From positions 344,916-406,275 of the forward strand of contig PJRA01000309.1 in NCBI GenBank assembly GCA_016987375.1: DNA of 61,360 nt, written 5' to 3'. The notes under the pieces were generated by a model. That model was not told the origin of the DNA and ran no database searches. It saw nothing but the letters and a program-made list of their open reading frames with translations. The stretch is from Brachionus koreanus. Its lineage: Eukaryota; Rotifera; Eurotatoria; Ploima; Brachionidae. Of this stretch, positions 42,690 through 55,220 are shown piece after piece (position 1 is the stretch's first letter; each line of letters begins with the position of its first letter). Position numbers and translations under genes: made by a program.

Positions 42690-45299
42690 ATGTACGGTTT
42701 ATTGATTGAATCAGTGGCTGAGTTTGTCAAGTGCCGTTACGGCGACGCCACATGGGAAAAAGTTCGCAAAAAGGCCAAAATTGACAACCATACATTCAGC
42801 ACACATCAGCAATACAGTGAGACGTATTTTTTGCGAGCCATGCGCGCTCTGTCCGACATCACCGGTAAGTTTAAATTGACATCACGTGTGTGCATTTTTT
42901 TTTGTTCTAATTAAATTTTTATCTTAAATAAATGAGTTAATGTGACTTTTTTTAAATTGAAATTTTTATCTAAGGCGAATCCCAGAACGATCTAATGGAA
43001 CAGCTAGGAATTGAATTTGTCAACTTTGTGAGCCAGTATGGATATGACAAAATACTGCGGGTGCTTGGCCGTCACATGCGTGATTTTCTAAATGGTCTGG
43101 ACAATTTGCACGAATACATGAAATTCAGCTATCCGAAACTGAAGCCGCCTAGTTTTTTCGTCGAAAAAGAGTCGTCAAATGGTCTGATTTTGCACTATCG
43201 AAGCACACGCAAAGGATACTTTTACTATGTCAAAGGCCAGCTTAAACAAGTTGCCAAGATATTCTACAATTTGGAAATTCAGATAGAAATTTTGTCCGAG
43301 AATCAAACATCTGATTTTTCACATGCAGTTTTTCAGCTTTTTTTTAAAAACGATCAGTATGATGTAATTAACTCTTCAGTTTCGATTAATACTTTGGCCG
43401 CTTCTAAGGGTCCGTTCTTTGATTTACCGATGAACAGTGAAATATTTTTCGAGCTATTTCCATTTCACATTGTTTTCAACCGCAATTTGACTGTCGTGTC
43501 TGTCGGAAATGGACTCAGACAGGCCATTAGGCATGCTGAAGGTGAATCTATCAGAGACTTGTTCAATTTGATCAGACCTTTAGTCAGATTTAACTGGGAT
43601 AATGTAAAAGAAATTTTTTTTTAAATTTTATTTTAAAATATTAATTTAATAAAAAAAAAAAATAAAGATAATTTCTCATACAAATAATGTGTTTGAATTG
43701 ACAACTATAGAGCCAATAAAGAGAAGCCAGTCACCAACTCAAACAGACCAAGCAACTAGTAATATTTTAGTAGAAAAAAATTTTAAATGATCTTCAAAAA
43801 AAATTAAAAAGATATATTTTCTACCAATTCTTCTGATACGACCATGGAAGATTGCCTCAAGTTAAAAGGTCAAATGATGTTTATAAAAGAATGGGAGTCG
43901 ATCATTTTTTTGGCAACACCAGTGTAAAATTTAATTTTTTTTTTTGTATTCAAACATTTTGGAAATTTCTAGATTGGAAAATTTGGAAATAATGTTTCAC
44001 ACTGGTTTTTACATCAATGATCTGAGTATGCACGATTCCAGCCGAGACTTGGTTCTTGTTGGCACACAACAATCGGCCGAGCTCAAACTCGCCTTGGATC
44101 AAGAGAAACAAAAAAGCAAAGCACTCGAAGAGAGCATGAAAAAGTTAGATGTAGAAATGAAGCGAACAGATCAGCTGTTGTATCAAATGATTCCGAAAAA
44201 AGTAGCTGATAGGCTGCGAAGTGGTGAAGCTTTAATGAATTTGTGTGAAATAGTTCCCAGTTGTACCATATTATTCAGTGATGTGGTTGGCTTTACTCAA
44301 ACATGTAGTCAATTGTCACCAATGGAAGTGGTGTCAATGCTGAATAGCATGTACACCAAATTTGACTCAAAGCTTGAAATCCACAATGTGTACAAAGTAG
44401 AGACAATTGGCGACGCGTATATGGTCGTCAGTGGTCTACCAGAGAAAACAACTAATCATGCTGAGGAAATTATGGAAATGGGCTTTGACATGTTAGAGGC
44501 AATTTCTGCCTTACTAAACCCTGCAACTGGTCAACCTTTGAAAATCAGGGTTGGATGCCATTCGGGACCGGTTGTCGCCGGGGTTGTCGGAATAAAAATG
44601 TAAAAAAAAATTTTCTAAAATTTTCTTTATTTTAAAAACTTAAAATTTAATTTTATTTAAAGGCCCAGATATTGCTTGTTTGGTGATACGGTAAATACAG
44701 CATCGAGAATGGAATCAACAAGTGAAGCAATGAAAATTCACATAAGTCAGACAACCAAAATATTGTTGACAAACAAGCCATATAGAATAGTGGAAAGAGG
44801 CAAAATAGAAATAAAAGGCAAAGGAGAAATGAAAACATATTTTGTGCAGGCCAAGTTGGACGAAGACGGCAAATCAATCAAGTGTCCTTTTATGGAAATT
44901 TATGAAGAAATAAAACGAAATCAAACTTCAAATATTCCTAGAGATGAAGTTCCAAGTAAATTTTTTTAACTTCATTTATTTGTTGATTTTATTCATGAGT
45001 TTATAAAAAAAATTAAAGCTTCTCTAAACCAAATGCATCTATCCGATTCGGACAAATCTATTTCATATGTGACTTCTTCTTCAAATGACATTCGCAATAA
45101 GTTTAAGCCTATTAGAGAAATGACAAATAGCACGGACGAGACTTCTTTATCTGCAGGATCAAATGGTACGGCGTTTCTAGACAAATTTACCACTGCCAAT
45201 AACCAAGTTGTTGACATGAATAAGACTGTTCGCGCCTCTAAAAAACAGAGGGTAAAAAAAAACGGCATTCTAAAGAGCATTACATGTCAAATGTTGTAA
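42690..45299 (+). CDS. Atypical soluble guanylate cyclase, Gyc-88E type
   Basis: Seven exons: 42690-42864, 42975-43603, 43668-43758, 43812-43923, 43973-44599, 44663-44955, 45019-45299; 735 residues. Order: HNOB heme domain with the proximal heme ligand His104 ([11 protein letters not shown]) and Y133-x-S-x-R137; HNOBA region ([29 protein letters not shown]); coiled-coil signalling helix ([20 protein letters not shown]); class III cyclase domain with [27 protein letters not shown] and [15 protein letters not shown]. Residues such as [29 protein letters not shown] and TRKGYFYY align best with Drosophila Gyc-88E and C. elegans atypical sGCs, which sense O2 and respond weakly to NO. The catalytic Asp pair and base-recognition Glu are present. 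The tail of about 100 residues is Ser/Thr-rich. Confidence 0.92.
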
Positions 45300-46660
45300 A
45301 CGAATCAAGTTTTATATACTTTGAGAAACTTATTTTAATAAAGAGAATAATTGATTTTTGTAACTTATTTTTTTGAATAAAACAGAATAGAGCCCTTATC
45401 TAACAAAGTTGGATATTTTGGTTTTCGTAAATAAATATTTCATCAGATGTTATTTTTTTCTCAAAGTAATCAAAATATTTATTACTTTTTGTAATATTTA
45501 GATCAATTATTAGAATTAAAACTTTTAAAAATCCACTAATTTAAAACTGATTGATTGTTTAATTATCAGCTCGAAGTTGAAAAGATAACAAGATTATGAA
45601 ATTTAATTAGAATTTATTTTATTTAGGAAGTAAATTCAAGGTATTTTAGGTATTTGAGATAAAAAAAGGAATTCAGAGTAAAAAGGTTAATGAAAATATT
45701 CTTTAAAATAAAATAAGCAGATGAAGCCTAATTTAGAATAAAAACACAATATGAAATCAAAATTTGAAAAATAATTTAATTAAATAAGTGAATCAACCAG
45801 CATTGTGTTTCACCTAAATGCGCAAAATAAAGCTTCAAAAGCAGTCTTTTTAATTTGCATATATTCAAATATTAGCTCAGATCTCATTTGTAACCGGAAA
45901 TATTGATTTATGATCAAAAAATTCAAAATAGAGTAAGTAGTAATTTTCATATTTTCGATTATTGATCATAATTGAAAAAAAAATTGAATCAAATCAAACT
46001 TTTTGAAATTTAAAGCTATTATTAGTTAAAAAAAAAAGAATAAATAAATATCATTTGCCTGCTAATTCTTATCTCCTGAAATTGAGATTAAAACGAAAAG
46101 ATGAAATACTGCTAAAAGAGCATTTAATTTTCTCTTAAAAAAGTATCCAGTCTAAAAAAAATATTGATTTAGGATCATTTAATCAATAATTTTTCCTTTA
46201 TCTGTAAAAGAATTGTAAAATTAAAAAAAAAATTAACAAAAAATTTTGTTTTTGTTATTCTATATTCAAGTAAACGAAAAATAAAGTAATTGAAATAATA
46301 TTGTATCATTGTCTAACATTATTTTTATCATTATTTTAATATTTCAAACAACTTACTAAAATGATAGATGATTTTTCTAGATAATTTTTATTTAACATAT
46401 TTATTTTTTGCTTTTATTTAACTTCCTATAGTTCTATTTAAATAAATGAGTTATTAAATTTACTGTACAATTTATTTTTTTCATTTTAAAAAAAGACATC
46501 AATAAGATTTATATTGATTATTGATTTAAAAAAGAAAATAGATTATATTATAGCTAAAATGGATATGACAGAATATTTTTCACTATATTGCAGTATTTTT
46601 GTATTCGTTAATATTAACTTTAATTCTTAAGTGTCAAAAAAGAACTTTTTTAAAAATCAA
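45300..46660. other. AT-rich intergenic stretch
   Basis: No gene or clear repeat seen. Confidence 0.4.
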
Positions 46661-46662
46661 AA

Positions 46663-46825
46663 GCAATTTGTGTAAATGCAACATGGTGCAGCATTCAAAG
46701 TTCTGGTAAAAGCATGCCAACTCAGCATAATTTAAATTTGGACAAATTTGGCTGTAATGCATTTTGCAGAGACCTTTATTTTAAATGCAACTAAGAATTT
46801 TGCAGTTTGTAGCACATATAAAACT
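46663..46825 (+). repeat. Dispersed repeat, 'gcattttgca' family, copy 2
   Basis: The longest copy: begins gtgtaaatgcaacatg.tgcagcatt, continues ttctggtaaaagc, gcataatttaaatttgg, and ggctgtaatgcattttgca, then gcagtttgtagcacat. It shares its first part with the copy at 60790 and its middle with the copy at 6037. Confidence 0.6.
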
Positions 46826-48084
46826 AAATAAAAGCCTTCAGAAAAAAAGTTATAAGCATTTTTAGCTTTAATTTTTGTTTCGAACAAAAAAAAGGCTTTT
46901 TTTTATTTTGTACCAAATTTCATAAAACCTAGTTATGCAATCTTGAGATAAATTGCTTGTCATCGCGATCATTTTTCATTTTCGCAGCATATCGGTTAGA
47001 AGCAGTTGTAACTATTGATGCAATTTTTGAATATTTCTCTAACTTATTCTTTAAAAAAATAATATCTCTGGATTATTATTATAATAGAAAAATTAGATCA
47101 TTGTATTTTTCTTTAGCTTCGACTAATTTTAGTAAGCTTAAATTTTAGTCATATTATGTTTTACTTTTATAAATATCAAATAAATTACAAAGTTTTAATT
47201 AATTTGCTTTATTATTCATAAGTTTTTAAAAATTAATTTATTTTCGAATAAAGTATGATTTTTGATTGACTAAAGCTTTCACATTGTCGCTTAAAATTAT
47301 TAATACGAAAAAAAATAATATTTTATTATTTCGTCAATAGAATAAAAAATCAAAAAAATACATCTGGTTTTGTAACCTATCCTTATCTAAAAAAGTTTTC
47401 CTACAATTAATGATATATCTATCTAAATAAAGGAATGTTTATTTTATTTAATAATAATCTAATTCCAGATGCATATAAATTGAATCAATATAATAACCAA
47501 ATCTTGAAAAGAGTTCATTAGACAATTGACATAAGAGGGTCAAGTCTCCAATGAACTTTTCCAGTGGACTGCTAGTTTGCTAGAAAACTTTTTTTTTGAA
47601 ACATATACGAACACTTCTTTTGTAATTTTTACTCTAATGGCAAAAGGAGTTTTGTTACTCAAAGCCATTTTAAATAAATTAATAAACAATTTAAAAAAAA
47701 AACTAAATTAGTTTAGTTAAGATCCATCACTAAAATATTATCAGATTACATCAAAAAATCTCAAAACAAAAATTATTTGTGCATATTTAAAATTTTTCTA
47801 ATTAAGTTTCATTTTCAAATGATTATATAATGTTTAGATAAAAATTTTAAGTGTTTATTAATAATTTAAGTGACCAATATTTTTATTTATGTAATCTGTT
47901 TAAAGTGAGAAAAAATTTAATATCAGTTCTTAAAGTCCTTACAGTCAAATGGAACCATATAGAATAATTAAAGTTTATCAAAAGTTTTTTAAAAATATTT
48001 GGGATCATCAAAAATATTATTTCATAATTTTTCATAATTTAAAATATTTAAAATCAAATTTGAAGTTAAATCGTCTTCAAAAAT
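46826..48084. other. AT-rich intergenic stretch
   Basis: No gene recognised; ORFs at 46957 and 47949 have no domain. Confidence 0.4.
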
Positions 48085-48320
48085 ATATATATTTTTTTTT
48101 TGGGGAGGAGCTCATCTCCTTTTCAAGTATTTATTTGAGCAACAGCTCCGATCTGACACAGAGGCTACTGCATCGAGTTGATCATCTACACTGCAAAATT
48201 TTACCCAGTCGAAACCGGTCCGGAAGAGGTTTAAACATGCGCCCCGTATTGCAGAGACATTTGAAGATTTTTCCACCCTCAGTGGGTTTTGAACCCTCCA
48301 CCCTCTGCTTGCATGACTAA
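48085..48320 (-). mobile_element. tRNA-related SINE
   Basis: Read on the minus strand, it begins GTCATGCAAGCAGAGGGTGG followed by GGGTTCAAAACCCACTGAGG, a pol III box B (GGTTCAAAACC) in a T-arm-like stem. About 170 bp of unrelated, GC-richer body follows, then a short hairpin (GGAGATGAGCTCC) and an A-rich tail over 48085-48105. The 5' tRNA part with box A looks truncated. The contrast with the surrounding AT-rich DNA supports an insertion. Confidence 0.6.
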
Positions 48321-49175
48321 CACACAATTAAAAATTTGGAGAAATAATTTTTGGGCATTTTCTAATCTTTATTAAAAACTCAAACAATTAAAAGTCTGCT
48401 AAATTGTTGTCTTGGTTATTCAAATATTTTATTCAAAAGAACATAATATTTAAGGAAAGGTTATAAGATATTTGATAGAGAGAATACTTTTATTAAACAG
48501 TTATCAAAATTAGAATATCAGACTCATTGCACTGAATACGATTTAGCATTCAGTGTTCTTTTGATTAAATGGTGTTTCGAATGTAGCAACTCTTGACTAA
48601 CTGACTCGATATTCAATAGAATATTGTATATTGAATAATCTTAATCATTTTTTTGTATATATCAAACTGAATTTTATACTTAATTGTAAAATGGATATTT
48701 AACTGTCCATTATTCTTAATTTAATTTGTCCATGGGACTTAAACTTTAATTAAATAAATAAATAAAAGAACAGACGACTAAAAAAAGTTAAAAATAAGTT
48801 ATATAGAATGATGAAACTTACTCTATAAGTCTCCTTTGTTATCGGATAAATACACTACAATTGAATATATTTAAATTTAACTGTATGACCATTTTTTTTC
48901 TATTAGTTTAAAGTACTTTTTAAAATAAAAATATAATGGCACTATAATTGTTTGAATATGCTCGAGCATAAAAACTCTTAAAACAACAATTTTAATTTTA
49001 TTATGATAGTCAATAATAATAAAAATAATACAAAATAGATTTAAAATTTTCTATTATTTTTAAAAAATAATTTTAATACTCTTTATACACAAAAAAAAAA
49101 AACTAAAGTAAAATTAGATTAAAAAATATAACTTTTGGTACATTATTACACTTAGAAAAAGAGTCGAAAGAGTAT
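48321..49175. other. AT-rich intergenic stretch
   Basis: No gene seen. Includes a small hairpin (cactgaata...gcattcagtg) near 48530-48560 and the 3' flank of the zinc-finger gene. Confidence 0.4.
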
Positions 49176-51713
49176 TCAACTTTGATCAAGAGAAGCTTGA
49201 TCGTCATCGGATGAATTTTCGGCCACATTCACAGTCTTAGTCAACTGTTCTTGATTTAATTTGACAGCTTCATCAGATGGCGGATTGCTAGCCGAGCCCA
49301 ATAAACTTCTATGTTGTCTGTATATATGAATACTGAGCTGGTGCGTATTGGAAAAAACAAAGCCACATATTGGACACTTTTTTTTAATCTCTGCACTTTT
49401 TGCTTTCGATTTACTTTTACTCTCAAAACTAATCACCTTTACTCTAAGACAACTTTTCTCCTGATGTCTAGTGACACTATTGCTCGATGTAAATTCCAAA
49501 TCACATCTATCGCAAGTATGAATTTTTTTGTTATTAACCACTTTGACAGACATAAATTCGTTTTTGCTCTCTTTGGCTTCAGTGCTAGTGTCAAGTTTGT
49601 TTCTAGCTCGACTGCTTGTTCTAACCAGCGGCTTTTTTTCCTCTACTAGCTCTGTTTGAACATCTGTAGTCAAAGACGACCTGGTCGATCGTCTCACACA
49701 TCTCTTTTCACTCTCGTCATTGTTAACCACCCTTTTTTTCACAACTTCTTCATCTAGATTTTCGCTAGCCATTCGTTTTTTTGTACCACGAACTTGCTCA
49801 GCATTGACATCATCAACAAATTGATCGACTATGTCGTTAACTAGCATCAAATCGTGCTTATCTGTTGCTTGAATTTGATCAAGCGAATCACTAATTTGCT
49901 CACTAAAATTGAACTGTCTATGCAATACACTGTCCCAGTACAAATTCAACAAATATCCGACTAGATCACAACCAAGATAGCCCACCGGTCCAGAATCTAT
50001 TTTATCATTTTGGTGTACCAATTTCTCATGGTCTATATAATTGCTTAATTGATCAAATTTGTGCTTACACTTGTGACAATTTAAGCGATTTGTAAAGTAA
50101 TTGCTTGCTTCGTTTAGCAAATACTCTTGGATAAGCTTGGCCGCATTCGATTCATTCAAGTTGGATATTTTTTTTAAAAGCTGTGTGTACAAGTCAGGAA
50201 AGCAGCATTTGAGAACCATTTGCACTTGAGTTTCTTTACTTAGATGTGAATTTAGATAATCTTTAACTTCTTTTGAATAGGACTTTAAGTCTTGCTTTGT
50301 GCCATCGACACAAAATGTCAAATTGTCGCATATATTTGACGATATGTGATTCAACGCAGACGTTTCTATATAGCTTAGATCTATTTTACGCTTCCAGTGC
50401 GTCTCTTTCCATCTTTTTTTTCTCAGCTCTTTTTTCTTTTTGAGCAATTTTAAATTCAATTCAATGCACTGATGCTTGGACAAATCGATTCGTTGCTCGA
50501 ATTGTTTTTTGCACAGCTGACAAGTCCACGTTTTGGACTTGTTGTACTTGTCCGACGGAAACTTGTGGTCTCTGAAGCTGAGACGAAAGTAGTCCGACCA
50601 ATTGATCAGATTCAAGTCGTGATCGGTAAGCTTGTTTTCGTCAATGTCCGAAATGAGCTGGTCTTTTTTGATCTCATTTTGATGACGCTTGACCAAATGC
50701 TTCAAATAGCATGACACACTCTCTTGGTCGCACTGTGTCTCATAGCTACAGTAGAAACATCTCAAGTTGCTGTTCAATAGGTCGTATTTTGTTTTGTTTG
50801 AGTCAAATTTAAAATAGTAGTCGAATGTGTTCTCGGTGGCGATCGGATTTTCCACTTGTCTAATCATCCATTCGCACACATCGCTCACTATTTGATCACT
50901 AGACTTATCTTCTTCGGTACGACTCAGATGCTCGTCTATCACATGGGTTTTGATTATACGATCATAGTCATATTTCGAATCGATTACGAACGCATATGTG
51001 CACAAATCGCATTTGATCAGTTGACGCTTTAGAGATTTTTTCATATTTTTTAGCTTTAAACTAAAACCAATGGAAAAAAAATAATCCTCTTTTTTTTTCA
51101 CATCATCAGATAGCTTTAGTTCGACAAGGTCATCTGAATTTGGCTCATCGGCTTCCAATATTTCGGTGTCCGGCATGTGTGTTTTTTCCTCAGTATAGTC
51201 GATCTCGGTCTCAGGGTAGATTTCACTGCGCGACGACTCGTCGTATAGCTTAAAGCTCAGGTTGGCATAGGCCTTGTTCTTGGGCTTTTTTCTCTTGCCA
51301 GGCAAATAGGTTAGCAGCTCTTCGCCTTCTTTTATGCTTTTAAAAGTGAAATAGTTAATCTGCTGATTTTGCTGCATACAAATCACGTTGTATTTACGAG
51401 GATCGGAGGTCGAGCGAATAAAACGAAGCCAATTGCTGTCATTGGGATCGCTGGCGTCTATGTAGAATAGCGGCATTTGGCGCGATGACAGAATCGTCCA
51501 GACATAGTTCGGGTCGGCACATTGTGAAATGGACTTTTTGTGCTTTCCTTTGTAGCTGCCCAAAAATTGATCGGCGCTTATTTCGATGCGGCTAAATGAG
51601 CCCAGGTCGTTGGCCGCCAACGACTGTTTTAGTTCGACAAATATCGGAATTTCTAGTTCTATAAATTCGTTTGGGTTATCGCTCGATGACGTGGAGCTAG
51701 TCTCTTCAGCCAT
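49176..51713 (-). CDS. PR/SET-domain C2H2 zinc-finger protein (PRDM-like)
   Basis: An 845-residue intronless protein. Residues about 20-138 resemble a PR/SET domain: FSRIEISADQFLGSYKGK, YIDASDPNDSNWLRFIRSTS, and IKEGEELLTYLPG, the WxRF.....NV......I.Y.T...I..GEELL pattern of PRDM proteins. Scattered C2H2-type fingers follow: CDLCTYAF..., CFYCSYET..., CQLCKKQF..., CHKCKHKF...H....H, and two near the C-terminus (CDRCDLEF...H and CPICGFVF...H....H). Basic stretches between them look like NLSs. PRDM proteins are DNA-binding transcription or chromatin factors, some with histone methyltransferase activity; the catalytic residues cannot be judged here. The ATG used is codon 5 of the longest frame; the earlier codon is TTG. 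Confidence 0.78.
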   Translation of the reverse strand: MAEETSSTSSSDNPNEFIELEIPIFVELKQSLAANDLGSFSRIEISADQFLGSYKGKHKKSISQCADPNYVWTILSSRQMPLFYIDASDPNDSNWLRFIRSTSDPRKYNVICMQQNQQINYFTFKSIKEGEELLTYLPGKRKKPKNKAYANLSFKLYDESSRSEIYPETEIDYTEEKTHMPDTEILEADEPNSDDLVELKLSDDVKKKEDYFFSIGFSLKLKNMKKSLKRQLIKCDLCTYAFVIDSKYDYDRIIKTHVIDEHLSRTEEDKSSDQIVSDVCEWMIRQVENPIATENTFDYYFKFDSNKTKYDLLNSNLRCFYCSYETQCDQESVSCYLKHLVKRHQNEIKKDQLISDIDENKLTDHDLNLINWSDYFRLSFRDHKFPSDKYNKSKTWTCQLCKKQFEQRIDLSKHQCIELNLKLLKKKKELRKKRWKETHWKRKIDLSYIETSALNHISSNICDNLTFCVDGTKQDLKSYSKEVKDYLNSHLSKETQVQMVLKCCFPDLYTQLLKKISNLNESNAAKLIQEYLLNEASNYFTNRLNCHKCKHKFDQLSNYIDHEKLVHQNDKIDSGPVGYLGCDLVGYLLNLYWDSVLHRQFNFSEQISDSLDQIQATDKHDLMLVNDIVDQFVDDVNAEQVRGTKKRMASENLDEEVVKKRVVNNDESEKRCVRRSTRSSLTTDVQTELVEEKKPLVRTSSRARNKLDTSTEAKESKNEFMSVKVVNNKKIHTCDRCDLEFTSSNSVTRHQEKSCLRVKVISFESKSKSKAKSAEIKKKCPICGFVFSNTHQLSIHIYRQHRSLLGSASNPPSDEAVKLNQEQLTKTVNVAENSSDDDQASLDQS

Positions 51714-54100
51714 GCTCAATGACAAAGTATTTGAGCGATCACTCTTTTTTATGTCACAGCTTATTTAGACAATTTATAGGCTTTTATCAACAATGGAAAA
51801 ATAGAGATAATTGTTAGTGAAAAAAGGTCAATCAATGATAGAAAATATTCGATATATATTTATATATAAGATATACAAATTTAGCTAAAATAATAACTTG
51901 CACTCTTTCAAACTAGAAGCTGCGTCTATTTTAGTCTTTTACTATCCAACGACTAAAAGACGGAAATATTTTAAATTAACTAAACTCAAATTTTTAATTA
52001 GAATTAAATTTATTATAAAATTTTTCTTTATTTTTTTATTGTTTATGTTTTTTAATTTTTCATTAACAAATAATTAATAAATTCTAACAAATAACAAAAA
52101 TAATTTGTTTCGTACAAAAATTGAAATCTTACGTGAACAAAACAATAGAAAATAATAATTCTATTCCTTAAATTTGTATATATGTTAGCATAGGTGAATA
52201 GTATATAAAGAGTTATTATTATTAATATTGATCAGATGAGTAGTCACATAATTTCGTTTTAATTTATTTTAAATAGTGTCCGCATAATAGTCTGATTAAA
52301 ATTAATTTAATAAAATTAAATTTAATTTAAATTCTAGTATACATTTATTTAGAAAATTAATGAATTTTGATTTAATGTTAAGTGTAACAACTTAATTTTT
52401 AATACAAAATTACTTATAATAAAATATAAAAAAATTATATTTTTGATTAATAAACTAATTATAAGAATTAATTTTAGCATTACTTTTATGACAGTTTTAT
52501 CAAGACATAATCTTTTCTTTGAATTTCTTAAACATATGACTATTTTTTTTTAAAACGATTAGGTTTTATCTCTTAAAAAAAAGTTCAGTTATTTTCAATA
52601 CACCACTTTAATGTTTTGATTTTATTTGAGGCTCTGTGGAATGTTTTTTTTTAAGGGATGTGTAAGTTCCTTTTCCTTTACTAGAAAGAAATCTTTTTAC
52701 TTCTGCATCGGACAAAATTTTTTGACTTGTATTAATATACTATTTTGATCATTATATATATATATATAAGTAAAAGTAAACTTTCTGGATTTTTCAGGTC
52801 TCGCTATTACTTTTGAAGTCCGAAAGGTATAAATTTATTTACAGATTTGCGAATTTACAATATTATGATCTTTATTTTCTCTAAAATATTATATAGTTTT
52901 TTTCTTAAATAAATATAAATATTAATATATTTCATTAGAAACATTCTTAGTAAGTATTTAAAAAAATATAACTGAATAAGTTTTCCATTTAATTTAAAAA
53001 CTATCTTTATTAAGAAACTTAATTCTAATTTGAGTCAAGAAACGACATATCTAGTAATCGTAAATCTCAAATTAATTTTATGCTTCATTCTTTTTCGGGA
53101 AAGTTCTTGTGTTTATTTTTATATCTTAATTATATCTCGAGATTACATATTTATGTCGCCTAATCAAAAGATCAGTTTTTTAGTTCATAGAATTTTATTT
53201 TTACTGATCATTTTTGATTCAATTAATTCAATTATCATTTTTAAAGATTTATTACCTTACCAATGCGGGGCATTTTTTAATTTAAATTTGTTTTAACTAT
53301 AAAGCCTCATTCTATTTTGTCCAATTGGTATTATTTAAAAGATTTTGATCTATAGAAAACACATATTAATTGATGATGCTATTAATAAAAAAATTGTATT
53401 TTTAATTGATTAAAATTAAAAAAATGAAATTAATGATATTGTTCTTTTATTTTATTAAACTTTATTTTATACAAAATAAAAATACTCATCATCTTATGAG
53501 ATTCTTTTTATTTTACAAATATTTCTAACTAAATATAAAAATAATCAAATATTTTTTTTTACTTGTAATAAACTTTCTTTTAATCAATTTATCCAAAAAA
53601 CAATCAATTGCTTTAATAATAAAATATCTACTATTAAAATGAAGAAGCTGATATCCAAAATTTTAAAGAACAATTCTCTTTAGATTAAATGTCTTCAAAA
53701 AATTAAAAAAAAACTTTTTATATCGACCTTAGAAAACAATTGATTAATTTCAAAGCCATCTTGTATACACCTTGTAAGTCATGTCTATAAATAGGGATTT
53801 TTCTGAAACTTATTTACTATAATCGAAATAAAAAATTTGTTTTAATTATTTTTATATTGCTTTTTTTTTGATTAACTTAGAATTTTAAAATTCTAATTTT
53901 TAAAGAATATACTTAATTTGAGAAAATTGTTTTTATTTTAATAAAATTTAAACCCTTAAAGAATATTAAAGAAAACTTTTTTCTTTTTTAAATATATTTA
54001 TTAAATTATAAAAATTGGCCACTTCTAGCCACATACAAAAAATAAAGAAAAAAGAAAAATACAAAGAAAATTATAACAAGATAGAAGGCGAGCTTCTGTC
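51714..54100. other. AT-rich intergenic stretch
   Basis: No gene recognised. A short (AT)n tract is at 52753-52768. The ORF at 53030 is hydrophobic noise. Confidence 0.4.
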
Positions 54101-54119
54101 CTTTTGAATATTTTACACA

Positions 54120-54245
54120 GTGTTAAATACTAGTACTTGCTAAACGCATGAGATCAAAGTATTGCTCTGTGAAACTATAGACATATAAATTGGCTAGAGT
54201 CGGTGGTTTAGTTATTTAGAGAACTACAACACTCTGAATGAGCCT
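54120..54245 (+). repeat. Dispersed repeat pair, copy 2 (A-box-like)
   Basis: Matches 18040-18130 through gagatcaaagtattg, ctctgtgaaact and tagttatttagagaact. The run gtcggtggtttagttattta followed by gagaactacaacactctgaa looks like a tRNA D-arm with box A and the anticodon arm of a degenerate tRNA-derived head. No box B was found. Confidence 0.5.
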
Positions 54246-55220
54246 TAAACGGACACTATCTGTCTCTTATTTTAACTAATTGAATTGAGTTTAAATTTAC
54301 TGATTGTAAAACTAACTATTTATTCGATTCTAAATGAAATGTTTGAGTTTTTGTTGTGATTGGAATATCAGTTTGATTTGAAGAAGTTGGAATTGAAAAA
54401 AGTTCTCTTTGGTTTAAAACAATTGAATTCCTTTCAAGTGTTAAAAATGCTTTCTTTCTACGACCTTTTAAAGAGTTCTTTTCAATATGTAAATAAAAAT
54501 TTTGTAAACGATAGTAAACCCATACTGTATTCGACAAAAATTACATGTTTGCAAACAAATCTTTTTATTTTTATTTTTTTTCCTCCTTTCAATAGGTTAC
54601 ATGAACACTGACTCAACTGTTTGTACGTTTGATTGAAAGTCATTGGATGCCAAATATTCAAATACGCATGAAAACTTTCTCTTGAGGCCTCAAATTACAT
54701 TTTTCTGATGAAGTTTTACATGTTAGTAAGTTAGCTAACTTTTTACTCCTAGATAAAATTTAAGACCTTTTGAAAAAAATTTCTAAAATAAAATAAATTT
54801 AATATAAAGAAGGTTATTGTATAATTGCTAAATTAAAATTTCTTTTATTCGTGAAATATCAAAAATTTAACTATTTGAAATTTGATCAAAATTTTTAGTT
54901 TGCCTGCAAAAATCTTATTACTTGTTTATAATCAAGAAACCATCTTTTTTAAATTAAAGAAATCATTTGTCACCATTCGTATATGGACCCTAATGAGAAA
55001 CATCAGTAAATAAATAATACGAATAAAAATAGAAACATTAAAATTTTATTAAAATATTTGTTGAATAAAGTTTTAATCTATAAAAAAAAACTATTTTAAA
55101 AACATAACATGCAAATCAAAAAAAAGATGAGATGTCAAAAAATCCTAGTAGATCGAAAAAAAATATTGGTAAATAAAACTTGTTCATTTGAAAAAAGTAG
55201 TTTTGAGATAGCAATTGATA
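54246..55220. other. AT-rich intergenic stretch
   Basis: No gene recognised; the ORFs at 54316 (minus) and 54360 (plus) overlap each other and show no domain. Confidence 0.4.

Noticed and set aside
47949..48320. 123-codon plus-strand ORF over the SINE
   Set aside because: Its second half is the reverse complement of the SINE, including box B; not a gene.
49311..49649. Plus-strand ORFs opposite the zinc-finger gene and EIF4G2
   Set aside because: They mirror long conserved minus-strand coding frames and have no features of their own.
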